A stretch of 64,000 nt of DNA from Chloranthus sessilifolius (GCA_021018995.1 CM037585.1:127438831-127502830); one strand, 5' to 3'. Positions 23,590-36,176 are shown, numbered from the stretch's first letter. Notes: generated by a model not told the origin, from the letters alone. Numbers and translations: made by a program.

Positions 23590-23829
23590 AAAAATTGCAT
23601 AAAAAAATCACTGCCCTAAACAGTTGTGAAAAAAGCAGTGATTTTTTCTATGACCGTTAAGAGCAGTTGTTGTTGAAGTTCATAAACCACTGTCTTGTAT
23701 AGTGGTAAAAAAAAACCACTCCTTTTTTTACAATTGTTTAGGCGTTGGTTTTTGAAAAAAACCAACTCAAAAATGGTTTTTGAAAAATCCTTTATTTAAG
23801 CGGTGATTTTTTTGCTTTTTCACGTAGTG
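23590..23829 (-). mobile_element. CACTA-type transposon terminus (left end not found)
   Basis: Sequence ending TTTTTCACGTAGTG at 23829 is, in reverse complement, CACTACGTGAAAAAG, the form of a CACTA (En/Spm) terminus. The 240 bp inside it hold several inverted copies of AACCACTG/CAGTGATTTTT-like motifs, as in CACTA subterminal regions. I found no partner CACTAC end to the left within the window. Confidence 0.55.
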
Positions 23830-24129
23830 TATGTTACTCAGATTCCTGAAAGATTCTTATAAACTTAGAATCTTTTATTTTTAAGTTTCTCTCAGAAAAT
23901 CCTCAGAATCGATTCAATGGGTGATTATGCTATGACCATAGAAACGTTATCTAATTATCGGTTTATGTGTCGTACTCAATTTTCTCTCAAAATTTACAGA
24001 CAAATAATTGAGATGGGGCTGAACATATTTGACGGATCGAAATCGTCAAATATGGAACATTTGGCCGAGGAAATCATCATGGGCTAAGTAATCGAAATCG
24101 GAGGGTGTTTTGCCCAATGCCTTAATTAA

Positions 24130-24527
24130 GGGTCCTACTACTCACACACCTATTTTTTCTTCACACACACACCACTTAAAACTACTTAATGAAAAGACAT
24201 TGCATTTTGGGGATCTGTGTCCTGTGAAAACACCATCTCAAACATCTGATTTAAGGTCATGATCTAAAGATCTTTCATACAAAAGATCGGCATGAAACAC
24301 AATCTTTATCAATCAATTGTTGAATCGGACGATGGCCTTTGAGTGCATTAAATCATATGATAGAGATGATACTTCGTGCCAATTTTTTGTGTTAAAGATC
24401 TTCAACACATGGCCTTCAAATCAGACGGCTTAAAAGATGTTTTCACATGGCCCAAGTCCCCCAAATGCAAAATATTTATATTTGTGGTGTGCGTGAAGAA
24501 AAAATTGGTGTCCACGTAGCAGTGCCC
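24130..24527. mobile_element. Foldback MITE (398 bp) with TSD TTAATTAA
   Basis: Long imperfect inverted repeats: the left end GGGTCCTACTACTC then TTTTTTCTTCACACACAC; the right end in reverse complement GGGCACTGCTACG then TTTTTTCTTCACGCACAC. Complementarity continues inward (TGTGAAAACACC against TGTGAAAACATC). TTAATTAA flanks both sides (24122-24129, 24528-24535), an 8-bp TSD compatible with a hAT-type MITE. Confidence 0.75.
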
Positions 24528-24888
24528 TTAATTAAAAATATAATCATTCTATTGTACCCAAATAAACATGTGCACGACCCATACATATTGCAAGTTATTA
24601 ATTAAAAACAAAGGAAAAGAAAATGTTTAAGGCAAATGAGTTATTAGATACAATGATCATCATCCAAAGCTCATATGTAGCCCCAATGACTTCATCAACA
24701 CTGTCCAATTTTCAGCACATTCAGAAACAAGATTCACATAGTTCTCTTCATCAATCAGATGGTGGAAAATATCCTCCTGATACTCGTGAGATTTTATCTA
24801 TGCTAAATCCATCCTCCCAATCGTTGCACTGATTTGGACCATTCAAACTCCATCGCAATAGCCAATTAATGGCTCCCTTTATATATAT

Positions 24889-25046
24889 ATAATTTGAAGT
24901 CGGTTGCTTTTAAAGAAGTACACAACACAACTTGAAGTTGGTTGCTTTTAAAGAAGTACACTCAACAGCAGTATATATTATATAATATATATAGAATTTG
25001 AAGTCGGTTGCTTTTAAAGAAGTAAACAACAGAACACAACACAACA

Positions 25047-25092
<46 letters not shown>
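24889..25092. repeat. Three direct repeats followed by (TA)n microsatellite
   Basis: The unit TTGAAGTCGGTTGCTTTTAA...GAAGTA occurs three times between 24889 and 25022, separated by ACAAC-rich sequence. An uninterrupted (AT)n tract of about 40 bp follows at 25048-25092. Confidence 0.9.
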
Positions 25093-25094
<2 letters not shown>

Positions 25095-26266
25095 TTTGCA
25101 CATCATTGTAGCTTTATATATTATACTATAAATATGATTTATACAACACATCAACAGATTTATATATTATACCAGTGTTTCACTGCGCACAGGATAGGCG
25201 CCTTGTCGACGGTGAGATGAGTTCTTAACGGAGCAAGCATCACAAACATGACGGTCCAACATGCCGGCTAAAGGCTCCAACGCCAGTAATCGTCCGGTGC
25301 TCACCGTCATCTTCTCTAATGGTTTTTCTACCATTTAAAAAAAAAAATTGGGTTTTAAGCATATGAGTTGGGATTTGATCTGATGTATATATTTCTTAAA
25401 AGCATACCACGCCCTACAATCTGAGCTCACATTCTGAGCTATTCCGACCAAATTGCTTGGACGACTGGCTGTCGTTTTCACTCGGAAACGACTTGGAATC
25501 CCACTTCCCAAAAAACCTCTCGAACACTAGATTCAGTAAGAAAATCTCACATTCAAAGTTCTTTCTGAGTTTATACTCAGATTCTGAGTTTTTCCAAACT
25601 CCAGAACAATGCCTAAGTGTTTGGGCTTAGAACTTCGACTTTCTTTTAGGAATCTCGCTGAGTAGTCGTTCTAGTTGGGTTAGTCCTTCTACTTTGATTC
25701 TCGAGCGGTTCAAAGAAAGGTAAGGCTAACCCTAGAGCCGATCCTTAGGAAACCCCTTTTGTAATTCTCAACTTAGATCTAATTAAATCAACACCGTTCA
25801 TCATTTCAAAATCAATCATAGCCATCAAACCGATTTTCCCAAGGGAGCCAATGGAGGGTACTCGGGAACAGGTTCAATCCTCCCACACATAACGGGCAAC
25901 ATATCCCTTTAGTTAGATTATTTACTAGGATTAGAAATACTCAAAATTAGTTAAAACCTTAGGCAACGCTAGTTGCTAAAGCCGGTAGGCCGATATTCAG
26001 TATATGAGTCCAATCCATAATCCATCGCTCTATCCTCGCGATCAATGAAAGTCTATAGCATCGATAAACATCTGTAGATGACGATCACAAATCAGGTATG
26101 TTATTAATTCTGTTGCAACTAACAATATCTCATTGCAGGTGCATATAAATACTTTTATTTATTGCTAAACTCTCTTCGCCCCCATTTTGCAAATAGAGTC
26201 CCATGTCACCACATTGGGTCTTTTTTTTGAATCTCAAAGGGTTCTCGAAAAATATGTACCAACAGA

Positions 26267-26287
26267 TTGGCGATCACGGTGAGACTC
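26267..26287 (+). other. Candidate primer-binding site
   Basis: TTGGCGATCACGGTGAGACT directly follows a CA-ending LTR-like edge. Tat/Ogre elements have a TTGGCGA-type PBS in this position. I did not align it to a tRNA. Confidence 0.4.
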
Positions 26288-26705
26288 CTTTTGCTAAGGT
26301 TGCCCCGTTTTAATTAATCTGGGTTTTTTTTTTTCTATTTTCTTTTATAACTTTTAGCACACACTTACACACATATTAGACATTTTTAACAACCATTCTC
26401 TTATTACCCCCCTCTGTTGTGAAAGGGTCGGTGTGATCATCTCTTCGATCTGGGGAGACATAAGACCTTCTCGATCTGGGGAGACATCAGACCTTCTCGA
26501 TCTAGGATTCGATATGGGGAGACATCAGACCTTCTCGTAAGACCTAATCAGGCTAGGATTGCACCCACCCCCCATTGACCCGGAGAAACCCTCATATTCG
26601 ATAAGGAAATCCTAGGTACTCGGAGTAGAATTGGAACATCCTTTCACCCTAATTCTAAAAAACCTTTGAGATTGAGAGCTCGTGTTATCGACTTTTCGAA
26701 AAAAA

Positions 26706-28200
26706 ATGTCCAGGATCAGGAAATTGAACTTTATTAACGACTCATCCTTATGGGGTTTCCATAATAATCCCGAGTATAGTGTTGGGCCATCTCAACAGAT
26801 AGCCTAAGATTGTAGGCAGCTAAATATGGTTAGTGAAGGCGGAGAATCTCCTTTTACTCCACCAAATACCAATCGCAGCAGTAGAATGGAAAGCGACATT
26901 GTACATAATTATATTGCCGAGCTAATTGTAAATCTCAATGTCCATATACTGTTAAAGGGAGGAAAAGAATCCCAGATTTTACTTCAAGCCTTGACTGGTT
27001 TGTACGAAGGCATCCTTGACCAACAGGTTGTGGATGATCAAGGTGTGCGATCGGTGAATGCGTAAATTCAGAATACAGATGCAAAGAAAGGTTGCCAACT
27101 CCTCCATGTGCTTCGACGCCCCCAAAATCACCTAACATGTGTGCTTCCCACGCATTGTTCAGTAATAATCGTTGAGGTCCACTTCTCCCTTAGACATGTA
27201 AAAAGAATACCATCATAAACATGGACAACCTTTCTCAGATCCTGGATAACTATATGGCTAAAAGAGAACGTCCTGATCACTCTTTCGGATTCAACAAGTT
27301 TTGTCAAGACATCGAATTTACTGTACCCGCATGTTTTAAATCTCTAAAATTTAACAAGTATAATGGTACAGGAAACCCGAATCATCACTCCACTCTTTTG
27401 TAACGACTGTCGACCGATACGCGACAATCACAGACTTCTAATTCATTACTTTCAAGGGTCTTTAAAAGAAGAAGCCCTCGATTGGTTTGTGCAATTATCT
27501 CTCAACAAAATCGAGACATTCGATGATCTGGCCAATAGATTTCTAGACCAATACAAACATCTGACTAATGAAGAAATCAGTCTTAGCGACTTGATGACCA
27601 CAAAACAAGAAGAGGAGGAAGACTTCGTGACCTTCGTTAGTTATTGGAGAAGGCTTGCCGCTCAAGCAAAGTATCAAATGAAAGAAAAAGACGTCATAGA
27701 CGTCGTAATCAATAATACTCAGGAGTGGGGAGCCCCTTCGGAGTGCTCTTATACAAAATGACTGCCCTAACTTCTCTAGCCTCTATTTACGTGGTTTGTG
27801 CATACAACGTCGCATGAAAGATTGGGACTTTAATTTCTCCGTACTAACATCTGCTGTAACCTCCTCTAACGACCTTAAAACAAAGACTAAAAAAAACTCT
27901 AGGCCCTGACCAAAGCAACACAAACCAAGAACAGTACCAAATTCAATACACAAACGAACATCAAAACTAACATATTTACCCTAATCAGAATCAAAATCAA
28001 CACCCCAAAACTAACATAGGATACTAACGTAGGAGGGCTAGTTACCCATGGTCTCAACACTTAGATTATACAAAATTTTATAAATTCCATAGATATGTCG
28101 GGCACACTCTTGAAGAATGCTATCCTCTACAGGACATCATCTATGAGATGAACGACCGTAACCAAATCAATTGGAGAAATGTCCAACCAACCAACGGAAA
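26706..28200 (+). pseudogene. gag: Tat/Ogre-type gag, degenerate
   Basis: Frames spread over this interval give FKSLKFNKYNGTGNPNHH, then in another frame IRDNHRLLIHYFQGSLKEEA, LDWFVQLSLNKIETFDDLA, FLDQYKHLTNEEI and WRRLAAQAKYQM. These are in the order of Tat/Ogre gag (Pfam retrotransposon gag). Further on, FYKFHRYVGHTLEECYPLQD matches the His/Cys motif that follows this gag, with one usual Cys replaced. Stops at 26804, 27063 and 27401 and at least two frameshifts show it is dead. Confidence 0.75.
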
Positions 28201-29090
28201 CACCACGCAAACCAACCCCATTCTCTATGACTCTTCACTTGACCATACTAAAATAATCCCTCAACTCACATTCGATGCCATACCCTCATTCACTCCCGCC
28301 CCAGGCCATCCAGCTAGCCTGATCTATAAAATTAAACCTCCTTCCACTCACAACCAACTAACTTTGTCTCCCATATCATTAAACCTGAAATCACCCTTCA
28401 TACTCAACCTATCACCAAAATCATTGAATTCAATTCTGAACCAACCCAACTGATCCCTAAGATCGATAAACTTATCCCCGAACTAATCCAACCTACTTTC
28501 AAATTCTGTAACTTATCTACCAATAAACAAACTTCCTCATTCCCTGGACCAACACCTAAACTGACCTTACAATTAATCCCCGAACAAACTCACCCACCAG
28601 TTCTAGAAATAATTCTTGAACAAACACATCAGCATACTACAACACAATCTATACCCAAGCCAATCGTCCCATTAAAAGTAAACTTTGAATCTAAACCCAT
28701 AATCAAATCTATTCCTGAAATCACCAACCCTCTCGCTTTTGAACCAACTTTGAAATTAATCCTCAAACCCAAAGACATTATCAAATGAATCGCCCCACCA
28801 ACTTCAGATCCAACTCTTGAATTAATCTCCACACCTACTTCAAAATCTATTGTCGAACGTACCTCTAAACCATCCACTTCAGAACCAATCACTGAATCTA
28901 TAGATAAATTGGTCCATAAACATAAAATTCCTCCTACCTTCGACATAAAACCAAACTTAAATTCAAGCCTTCCCCAATTAATATCGAAATCAATATATCA
29001 CTAGATCCTCAAATCTCACCACGAGACAAACATAAAACTGACATTATAACTAAGATTATTGCTGACTCCTAAGTCTAAATTTCTATAAAT
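28201..29090 (+). other. Low-complexity Pro/Thr/Lys-rich relic
   Basis: Weakly repetitive coding-like sequence has recurrent short phrases (PTLKL, PTLEL, TSKSI, SKPSTSEP) with frameshifts and stops. It follows gag and is probably part of the same element. No protease or RT motif is seen. Confidence 0.4.
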
Positions 29091-29798
29091 CTCACGATCA
29101 AAATTCTTACGGAATCCCAACCGACAACAATACCACAACATAAAACCTCTAACTCCAAAAATTATAAACAAAACTTCGAAACAACCTCATAATAAACCTA
29201 ATACTTATGTTAATCAAGACAAGAAAAATCGAAAAGAACTAACTTCCACCATGCCAAGGAAGGGTCCTCCTTGGTCTACACCTTCATATCTTCTCCTTTG
29301 ATTTTGCCTTTGTCTAACCTTGTTGCTGCTTCTACGAAGTCAACATCATCCTCCCGACTCCTTTTATAAAATCAAAACAACACAATCCAAAAATATTTTC
29401 TAATAATCTCTAATTAAAATCAAAAGAAATAATAACAAATAAAATCTCATAGGAAGGACCTTGTCTCATGCTACAACTTTACAGGATGCCTCACTCCACT
29501 GAGAAACTAAAAAAGCTTCCTCTTGACAAGGAAGCTCTGATCATAAAAGATCCATCAAAAGAAGAAATTAAAAGACCTCACACCTTATTCATTGAATCTT
29601 ATGTCATAAAAAATACAAACTTAAACACATTCTCTTTCTCATCCTTAGTCCACCAAATCGGGGTGATCGAGGCCCCCAACAAATAATGTAATCATAAAAC
29701 GAGCGGTCACTCCGACTATTCAATAAGTCTCACTAGTTAGACCTTCTGAGTCAATCTCTTCTTAGAGAGTTGACACTATATCCTATTTAAAATGATGA

Positions 29799-29799
<1 letters not shown>

Positions 29800-29840
<41 letters not shown>
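29800..29840. repeat. (AT)n microsatellite
   Basis: An uninterrupted AT dinucleotide run of about 40 bp. Confidence 0.95.
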
Positions 29841-29846
<6 letters not shown>

Positions 29847-31115
29847 CTTAAACAAAAAAAAAATCTTTTTCTTTGCCCAGTGGCATGGGAGTCTACGACC
29901 TTAAATCAAATCATAATCTAAGCACCCATATACTATGCACAAATTTTTCCAAGGATAAAAACAGAGCTCAATATATTATTATATTTGACCAAAAACTCGG
30001 AGTTGGGAGCTAGTGCTAAGAAAATAATGCCTACGCAACCTGAGGGAATTCAAAACCCACGTGGGAAGAACTTATCTTATTTTGACAGCATGCCTAGGAT
30101 ACAACTACAGGGGAAGGACCTCCTAAATCTTAGAATGTTATTCATAACTCAATGATCGAAAGGACTAGTGGATCATAAAACTTTTTTGAATTGTAGAATA
30201 CTCTGGATTCTCACATGCTATTTCCAGTTATTAGAGTTGATGTTAGAGCAAAATAAAAATAAAAATATAAGGTTCCATCAAATCACACAATTCTTGGGTT
30301 AGCAGGTTGTTTCAAAAAAATAGATATACATGCTTCAAAAAAGAAAAAAAAATACAATCGAGCGAGAGCATGCAACGAATGAACAAGTCAATAAACCCAA
30401 TGAAGCATAAGCAAAATTGTGAGTGCATCTTTGACATCTTTATACTTCTAGCTGTCATTGTACGATGGCGAGAGGACGATAAAACTCCTGCTAACTACAA
30501 AATTTGATAATTTGATGGTGCCAAAATATGGCAGAAAACTCAATTATGGGACCGCACTACACACGAGAAGAAAACAGTTGACTACTATTTTCAATCTTAG
30601 TTGAAAAAGATGCTACCCTCACATCAATAAACCTTACCTCTTCTTCAAATGGATTTTCAAAACCTTTTTAAGAATAAAATCAAAAACTTTTTAATGACAA
30701 ATGATGCAACCACTCTTTACCTATCACTCATCTCATTCTTGTTAAAAACTACATGATCATTACAGAATCAAGCTTGGTATGTGGCCAAAATAGTTAAATC
30801 AATTCCCAACATGGGATCATTATAAGTGTATCTCCTTCATTCGTTTAGAATTCCTAAAATAGTTAAATCATTCATTATAAGGTGTAAATTAAACCGTTGA
30901 ATGTTAAATTATGAAAATTTACTGCCGGGCTAAATTATATGAAAAAAATTTGATGTGAACTTGTGGTGGATTAACGAGTTATGAAATTCAAAATTTTCAT
31001 TTATGACAATGGGTTTACAGGTAAAAATATTAGTGCTAAACGATGTCCCACACATCGTTGAGTGAGAGGGAATTTGGGAGAAAAGAAGACCACAACAGGA
31101 AACAAAACAAAAAGA
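29841..31115. other. Unassigned A/T-rich sequence
   Basis: I see no ORF, LTR end or TIR that I can support in this 1.3 kb. The start of the second Tekay-type unit must lie in or near it, but no boundary is clear. Confidence 0.4.
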
Positions 31116-31119
31116 GGTG

Positions 31120-31345
31120 TGATATCGCGCACCCGAGCTTTAGTCCTCGCTTGCGCGAGGCACTCAGGAAGAAAAAACATAAGAAAGGGAATTTGATTCC
31201 CTGTGGTTTGCTGGGACTCCCGCGCCTGAGGTCCCAATCTCGCTAGCGCGAGTCACTCAGAAAGAAAGAAAAAAGAAGAGGGAATTTATTTACCTGTGAC
31301 GGACTGAGACTCGCGCGCCCGAGCCTTAGTTGTCGCGCGTGTGAG
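31120..31345. repeat. Array of paired CTCGC..GCGAG near-palindromes
   Basis: Three pairs of 12-14 bp units, such as CTCGCTAGCGCGAG, CTCGCTTGCGCGAG and CTCGCGCGCCCGAG. The two members of each pair are separated by 8 bp, giving a period near 22 bp. It lies directly upstream of the TATA box of the ORF3 pseudogene. Confidence 0.85.
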
Positions 31346-31353
31346 TATCGGGA

Positions 31354-31360
31354 TATATAA
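31354..31360 (+). promoter_or_regulatory. TATA box of second Tekay ORF3
   Basis: TATATAA lies just after the array and about 230 bp before the ORF3 ATG. A GAAGGTGAGC donor-like site near 31513 and a TTATCAG acceptor-like site near 31555 suggest a leader intron. Confidence 0.6.
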
Positions 31361-31586
31361 GGGTTTTAACCCTTTTCTTGGTCATTTCGCGTGAAACGAA
31401 AGGGGGGTTTTTAGGGTTTCTTCTATTTTCTTCGCGTGTGTTGTCGAATTCTCTACCAAATCTCACAATCCGTTCATCGCCAACGAAATTCCTCAAATTT
31501 TATTCATGAAGAAGGTGAGCTTTACCTTTTTGTGAAGTTAGTTTCTTCTTTTATCAGAAAACCCTAGCACGACATAGAAAACCTCG

Positions 31587-32826
31587 ATGCCTAAGAAGAT
31601 TTCGGCCGTCAAACTGCCGAGTTCTAAGCAAGCCAAGGTGGTTCCTCCACCGAACCCTCGTGTTTAACCCACCGAATGGTGGGAGGTTAAGACATTTGAA
31701 ATTGAATGGTCATTTCACAAGGAGCTTTTCAAGGACCAACCGGTCACGGAATGGACCCTAAATTATCTCACAATGATCGGGATGAGCTCAATTTTGCGGC
31801 CATTCTATGATTCCTGCTACCCGCGCTTAGTTAGGTTATTTTATTAAACCTCAAGTATGGACCCAACTAACACTAAATTGATCCTCACCATTAACGAGAG
31901 ACTTTTGTCTTCAACCAAAAAGATATCGCCAGGGCAATGAATTGCTCTTGGGAATTTTTGGATGATGGGGGTGCGGGGTCCCCGTTCCGTGAAATAGTCA
32001 AATTTCATCACATTGCGGCTCAGATGAGCATTGGAGAGACTGAAATCGGGAAATCTGTTACAAGGGCCCAGTTTCCAGAGCTCATATGGCCTTTGGATAT
32101 AATTATCAGGAAAATTCTTTATCCTTTGGGCCATGAACAAGAACAGCGGGATCCGTTCCTTCAAACCCTATTTGTGGCTTACCAAAATGGTGGTTTAACA
32201 CACTTGCCTTGGTGAGAGAAGGAATAAAATACACCTATGATCGTACCAAGCCAAGAGCAGTTCCAACAGTGTTGAACCATTTACCCTATGCTCGTTTAAT
32301 CTCAAGGATGATTGACCAGTACGAGCCCTCATCAGAAGCCGACAATTATGAGGTTCACTCATAAGAAACCCTATTCGCAGATAATGTTAAAACTTATCGG
32401 GTTAACGACCTGAACCTAAATTACACCAGCCTCCAAGAAAGTGTTAGACAGAAAGTGGAAAGAGACATAATGCAACGCACGCAACAACAACAAGAAAAAC
32501 AACAACCCCCTCACCCAGGACCAGAGCAGGCAGCTCAACCCCCTATACCATCACAGCAGGTTCCAGTTCAGCCACCACCAATTCCTCCATTTGGTGGTGT
32601 GAACTTTGCGGCAGAACTATTTAGAAGGATGGATTTACAGGACTTGGCACATCAAAGGGTCGGGCAGCAGAACCAGCAGATCACACACCAGCTCCATTAC
32701 CACGAGGCATTATTGGCTGACTCGATGCGCTATATGTACCTTCAGAGTATTTACAGCGCATGGCAGCTGCACGAGCCTACGTACCCAAGGCTTCTAGTTC
32801 CGCAGCGGGAGGACCCGAGGATTTAG
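31587..32826 (+). pseudogene. ORF3 of second Tekay-type element (broken)
   Basis: The ATG at 31587 opens a Lys/Pro-rich start, then TAA at about 31665, then EWWEVKTFEIEW, WTLNYLTMIGM and SCYPRLVRLFY, clearly the counterpart of the frame at 1343. A frameshift near 31845 and a TGA at 32213 follow. The frame is then picked up again with LPYARLISRMIDQYEPSSE, a Gln/Pro-rich linker and a C-terminal segment ending at 32826. The order of conserved blocks equals that of the minus-strand ORF3. It sits between array plus TATA box and the 3' LTR, as expected of a post-pol gene. Confidence 0.85.
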
Positions 32827-33974
32827 ACGAGCAGCCTGGTGATGCTGAGGACTGATGGGAGAGTTTGGCCTATAGAGGTTATTTTGTTTTGGAAGTGTAA
32901 AATGATATTCATTTTGTAACTAGTTGGTGTTTAAGTCCGAAAACTATGGTGGCATGGTTGCCACATGTGAATGATTTAATTTTGGTGCGTGAATCCTAAA
33001 ACTATAGTGACATGGTTGTCACATGTGGATGAATAGTAGGTTTAACTTGACAACGAAAGATTTTTTTTTGAATGTGAATGGGAATTTTGTTTTGTGAGTT
33101 GTGTGGTAACCTTTGTGCTTCTTTGATTGGTAAAATTTTGTTATCTATAATGAGCTATGATTGAATACTTGCGAGGTTGTCAATGTGAGCAATTGTGGAT
33201 GTATGGAATCGCGGGCTGGGCGGCGGCGGCGCGGGAGGAAGAAACCTTTGATGTTAGATAGTGGATTTTCGTGCAAGTAGAATCATTCTATTAGCTTTAG
33301 CTAGTTCGGAATGTCATGGCTATTAATATGGCCGTGTTTTATGGTGGATGTGTCGATTTTGGAAGTGAATGGTTTTGAGTTCTGAATTTGGCACTTACCT
33401 ATGTGGTCTATTGAATTTTGAATATGAATGTGAATGGCTTTTGGATTAGCATGCTTATACAAGTGGAAATTGAGTTTAGCATTCTTAAGTTTGATTTCAA
33501 ATTTTCATACGTAGATGTGTCTATTTTGGGTTCTCCATGCAGGTACGATTGTGAGGTCCTATTTGACTAGGTGTTGCTTTGGATGTGTGATCCAAATATG
33601 TTCCAGTTACTTTTCTGGATGTGTGTAGTGAATGCTTGGTAACTATTTGGATAATGTGGATGTGTAAATGTGTGGATTGTGAATGGATTTTTCGTGCAGG
33701 TGCGATGTTCGCATTAGCTGTGGCTAATTCCACTACTCGTGGATATGTATATATGTTTTCATGCAGGGTGTGGATATTTGTTTTGTGTAGTCTTAGTATC
33801 AGCTTGCGGATATTTTCATCTTGATGTGTGTGGTTAAGTTCGACGTATTCTTTTGCGGATATTTTTATCTTGATGTGTGTGGTTAAGATCGACGTATTCT
33901 TTTGATTAGCGTGTTAGTGGCCAGGTGACTTAGATCAATTTTTGAGGACGAAAATTTTCAGATGTAGCGAAGGA
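32827..33974 (+). other. Non-coding region between ORF3 and 3' LTR
   Basis: It contains a repeated GACATGGTTGTCACATGTGG-type motif (about 32950-33030), an isolated GC-rich patch at 33208-33240 (GGCGGCGGCGGCGCGGGAGG) and a 49-bp tandem duplication (33806-33854 and 33855-33903). A GAGGACGAAAATTTTCAG stretch near 33940 and a purine-rich GCGAAGGA end immediately before the LTR are in the polypurine-tract position. Confidence 0.6.
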
Positions 33975-34182
33975 TGTAATATCCCCAAATTTAGAAAACA
34001 ATGTAAGTCAAATAGGTACACGTATAGGTGCGGTGAACTGTATAATTTTGGATTTGGCGGGATCAATATGTGTGTGTATTGACTAGTGAGAAAGTGAGAA
34101 TGAGCGTGTATCAGGTTGGGTGTGTGGGGTTTGCATTGGAACCAAAGCAACTTCACACACACATCTATGTGTGTATGTGCTT
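33975..34182 (+). repeat. 3' LTR of second Tekay-type element, left part
   Basis: It starts TGTAATATCCCC after the purine tract. It is cut at 34182 by the Athila insertion, and the rest of the LTR resumes at 51516 with continuous context. Confidence 0.75.
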
Positions 34183-35971
34183 TGATGAGTAGTGAAATAT
34201 GATGATATTTCACCTCTAAATACCTACATTTAGCTATTCGATGAAGGCTATTTGATGAGAATTATTAGATTTGAAGTGTTTTAGGTAAATACAATCCAAG
34301 TGTAGAAAACAGCCCAAGAATTATGAAAATAATGCCAAAACACTGCAACTTTGGGTCATCAAGAACTTTGTGTGACTTGTAGCTCACTTTGGACCATCAA
34401 GATGGCAGATTCACAAAATTTCCAAAACCCAAAAGTTGTAGAGTTTTCTATCAGCTTTCCAACGCTGTAAGAATCATGTCAATCCGAGTTTGGAGTAGAA
34501 CGATATGGCCAAAATACCAAAGCAGTGTTTGATGCAAAAGTGGGCTGGAATTCACGAAAATCTGGGAAGGTCGATTAATCGACTCTTTTGCTCGATTAAT
34601 CGAGGCACAGAGAATAGTCTGACACGAAAGTGACTTTAAAGCAGATTTTTAGGGATTCTTTGGAGGGTCGATTAATTGATCCTGACTTTTCGAGCGGGGA
34701 AACCTATGCAATTTGGAAACTATTTAAACCCGAATCAACACTTCGAGAGGATAATTTTTAGAGAATTAGAGTTTTTATTTTTAAGAGTAGACGTAGAGAT
34801 AGAGATTTTTTATTCTTTTTGAGAGCTTTGTTCCTTTAATCTTTTTAGTATTCCTTCCTTCAATTTATTATTTTTGTTCAGTTGATTCCTACTTTAAATT
34901 TAATGATTAGTAAAGAGCATTGTTAATTTCGTTTCTGAAGATCATCGTACGTGTAGATCAAATAATTTTCTATTAAAGGTTGAGGTATTTTTATCTAATT
35001 AAATTGACGTTATTTTTCATTCCTTATTTATTTATGTCATTTAATTACAGCATGTGTAGCTAATTTGTTAGGGATGGGGATCTAATGATTCCCATCTGAG
35101 GGATGTACTTCTAATAATATAAATTTAGGATTAAAATATAAGATCTTATTTTATGGTTGTTATGTTATCACGAACGGATGAAATCGCCGCCACTAACTGG
35201 GATCGAGTGTGCCGAGCCATGCCCTAGATCTCAGATCCGTGACGGTAATTTTATCCCAATCATTATTATATGGTCCTTTTGCTTTCATCGTATGGATTTA
35301 CTTACGATTATGATCCGGGATCGAGTGTGTTGAGCCATGCCCTGGATCTTGGATCTGTAATGGTAATTTTATTTTAATTACTCCCTAATCTGAAATCAAG
35401 TGTGCCGAGCCATGCCCTTGATCTCAGATCTATGGTGGTATTCTTATTAGAATTTTTACCCACTTTGGGAATGATTTTTATTTGCATTTGAGATCAAGTG
35501 TGCCGAGCTATGCCCTTGATCCCAGATTTATATATGAAAATCATCTCTGAAGTTAAGTCCTGATTGCAGAGATGCAACATAGAACCTATCAGGGTTTTGA
35601 TCATTTATCTTTCATAAAAGATGCGTTTCAATGGTATATCTCATAGTTTAATCCTTAGATTTGTATTATGGAAAGAACGGACCAAAGATGGGAGGATTTA
35701 TTATCTTCATCTTTATCTTTATATTTACCTTTATTTTTGAATTATCAGTTAAGTTTTAGTTTGTAGACAGTAATTATCATCTCATCAAACCACCTAAATC
35801 ATAAGACTGGTAGAATACTGTTAGTTCTTGCTAGATTTCTTGAATTGCTGTCTCATCTTTTTAGATCTTTCAAAATAGTCCTCGTGGGAACGATCTCGTA
35901 CTCTGCACTCACTATCTATAATCTGATTTGTGCGCTTGCGAGTAAAACATCACAATTAAAAATTCACATCA
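34183..35971 (+). repeat. Athila 1 5' LTR (1789 bp)
   Basis: It begins TGATGAGTAGTG and ends AATTCACATCA two bases before the GTTTTTGG leading into the PBS. A pair of TCGATTAATCGA copies with a 9-bp spacer lies at 34573-34605, then TATTTAAA at 34721 as the probable TATA box. A repeated GATCGAGTGTGCCGAGCCATGCCC unit lies at 35200-35520. Confidence 0.95.
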
Positions 35972-35977
35972 AGTTTT

Positions 35978-35995
35978 TGGCGCCGTTGCCGGGGA
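35978..35995 (+). other. Primer-binding site, tRNA-Asp type
   Basis: TGGCGCCGTTGCCGGGGA, the standard Athila primer-binding sequence complementary to the 3' end of tRNA-Asp. Confidence 0.95.
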
Positions 35996-36103
35996 CTAAA
36001 TTAAGAAAATCTGAATTTTTGGGAACTAGAAAGTTAATTTTAGGAATTTTCGTGGATTAAAACAGTTTCTCTGCAAAAAAAAAAAAAATAAATTTATCCT
36101 TTG

Positions 36104-36176
36104 TCGATTAATCGAGGTCCTACTCGATTAATCGACTCTGTCTCGATCGATCGAGATTCCTACTCGATCAATCGAG
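36104..36176. repeat. Palindrome array in Athila 1 leader
   Basis: Four units (two TCGATTAATCGA, one TCGATCGATCGA, one TCGATCAATCGA) with spacers of 8, 7 and 9 bp, located between PBS and gag. Confidence 0.95.

Larger units (their letters stand above)
25180..29690 (+). mobile_element. Decayed Tat/Ogre-like retrotransposon unit with gag only
   Basis: An LTR-like 5' segment ends TGTACCAACA at 26264 next to a PBS-like site. A Tat/Ogre-type gag and a long Pro/Thr/Lys-rich low-complexity stretch follow. I see no RT or integrase motif up to 29690 and no matching 3' LTR, so this is a non-autonomous or internally deleted relic. The left boundary is approximate. Confidence 0.5.

Noticed and set aside
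24623..24832. 69-codon frame as a small host gene
   Set aside because: No recognisable motif, no supporting splice or promoter context, next to a MITE and microsatellite.
24910..25101. Minus-strand frame of alternating Tyr-Ile
   Set aside because: Direct translation of the (TA)n microsatellite.
31020..31345. CpG island of a host gene promoter
   Set aside because: GC content comes from paired CTCGC..GCGAG units, and the downstream ORF is a transposon ORF3 relic.
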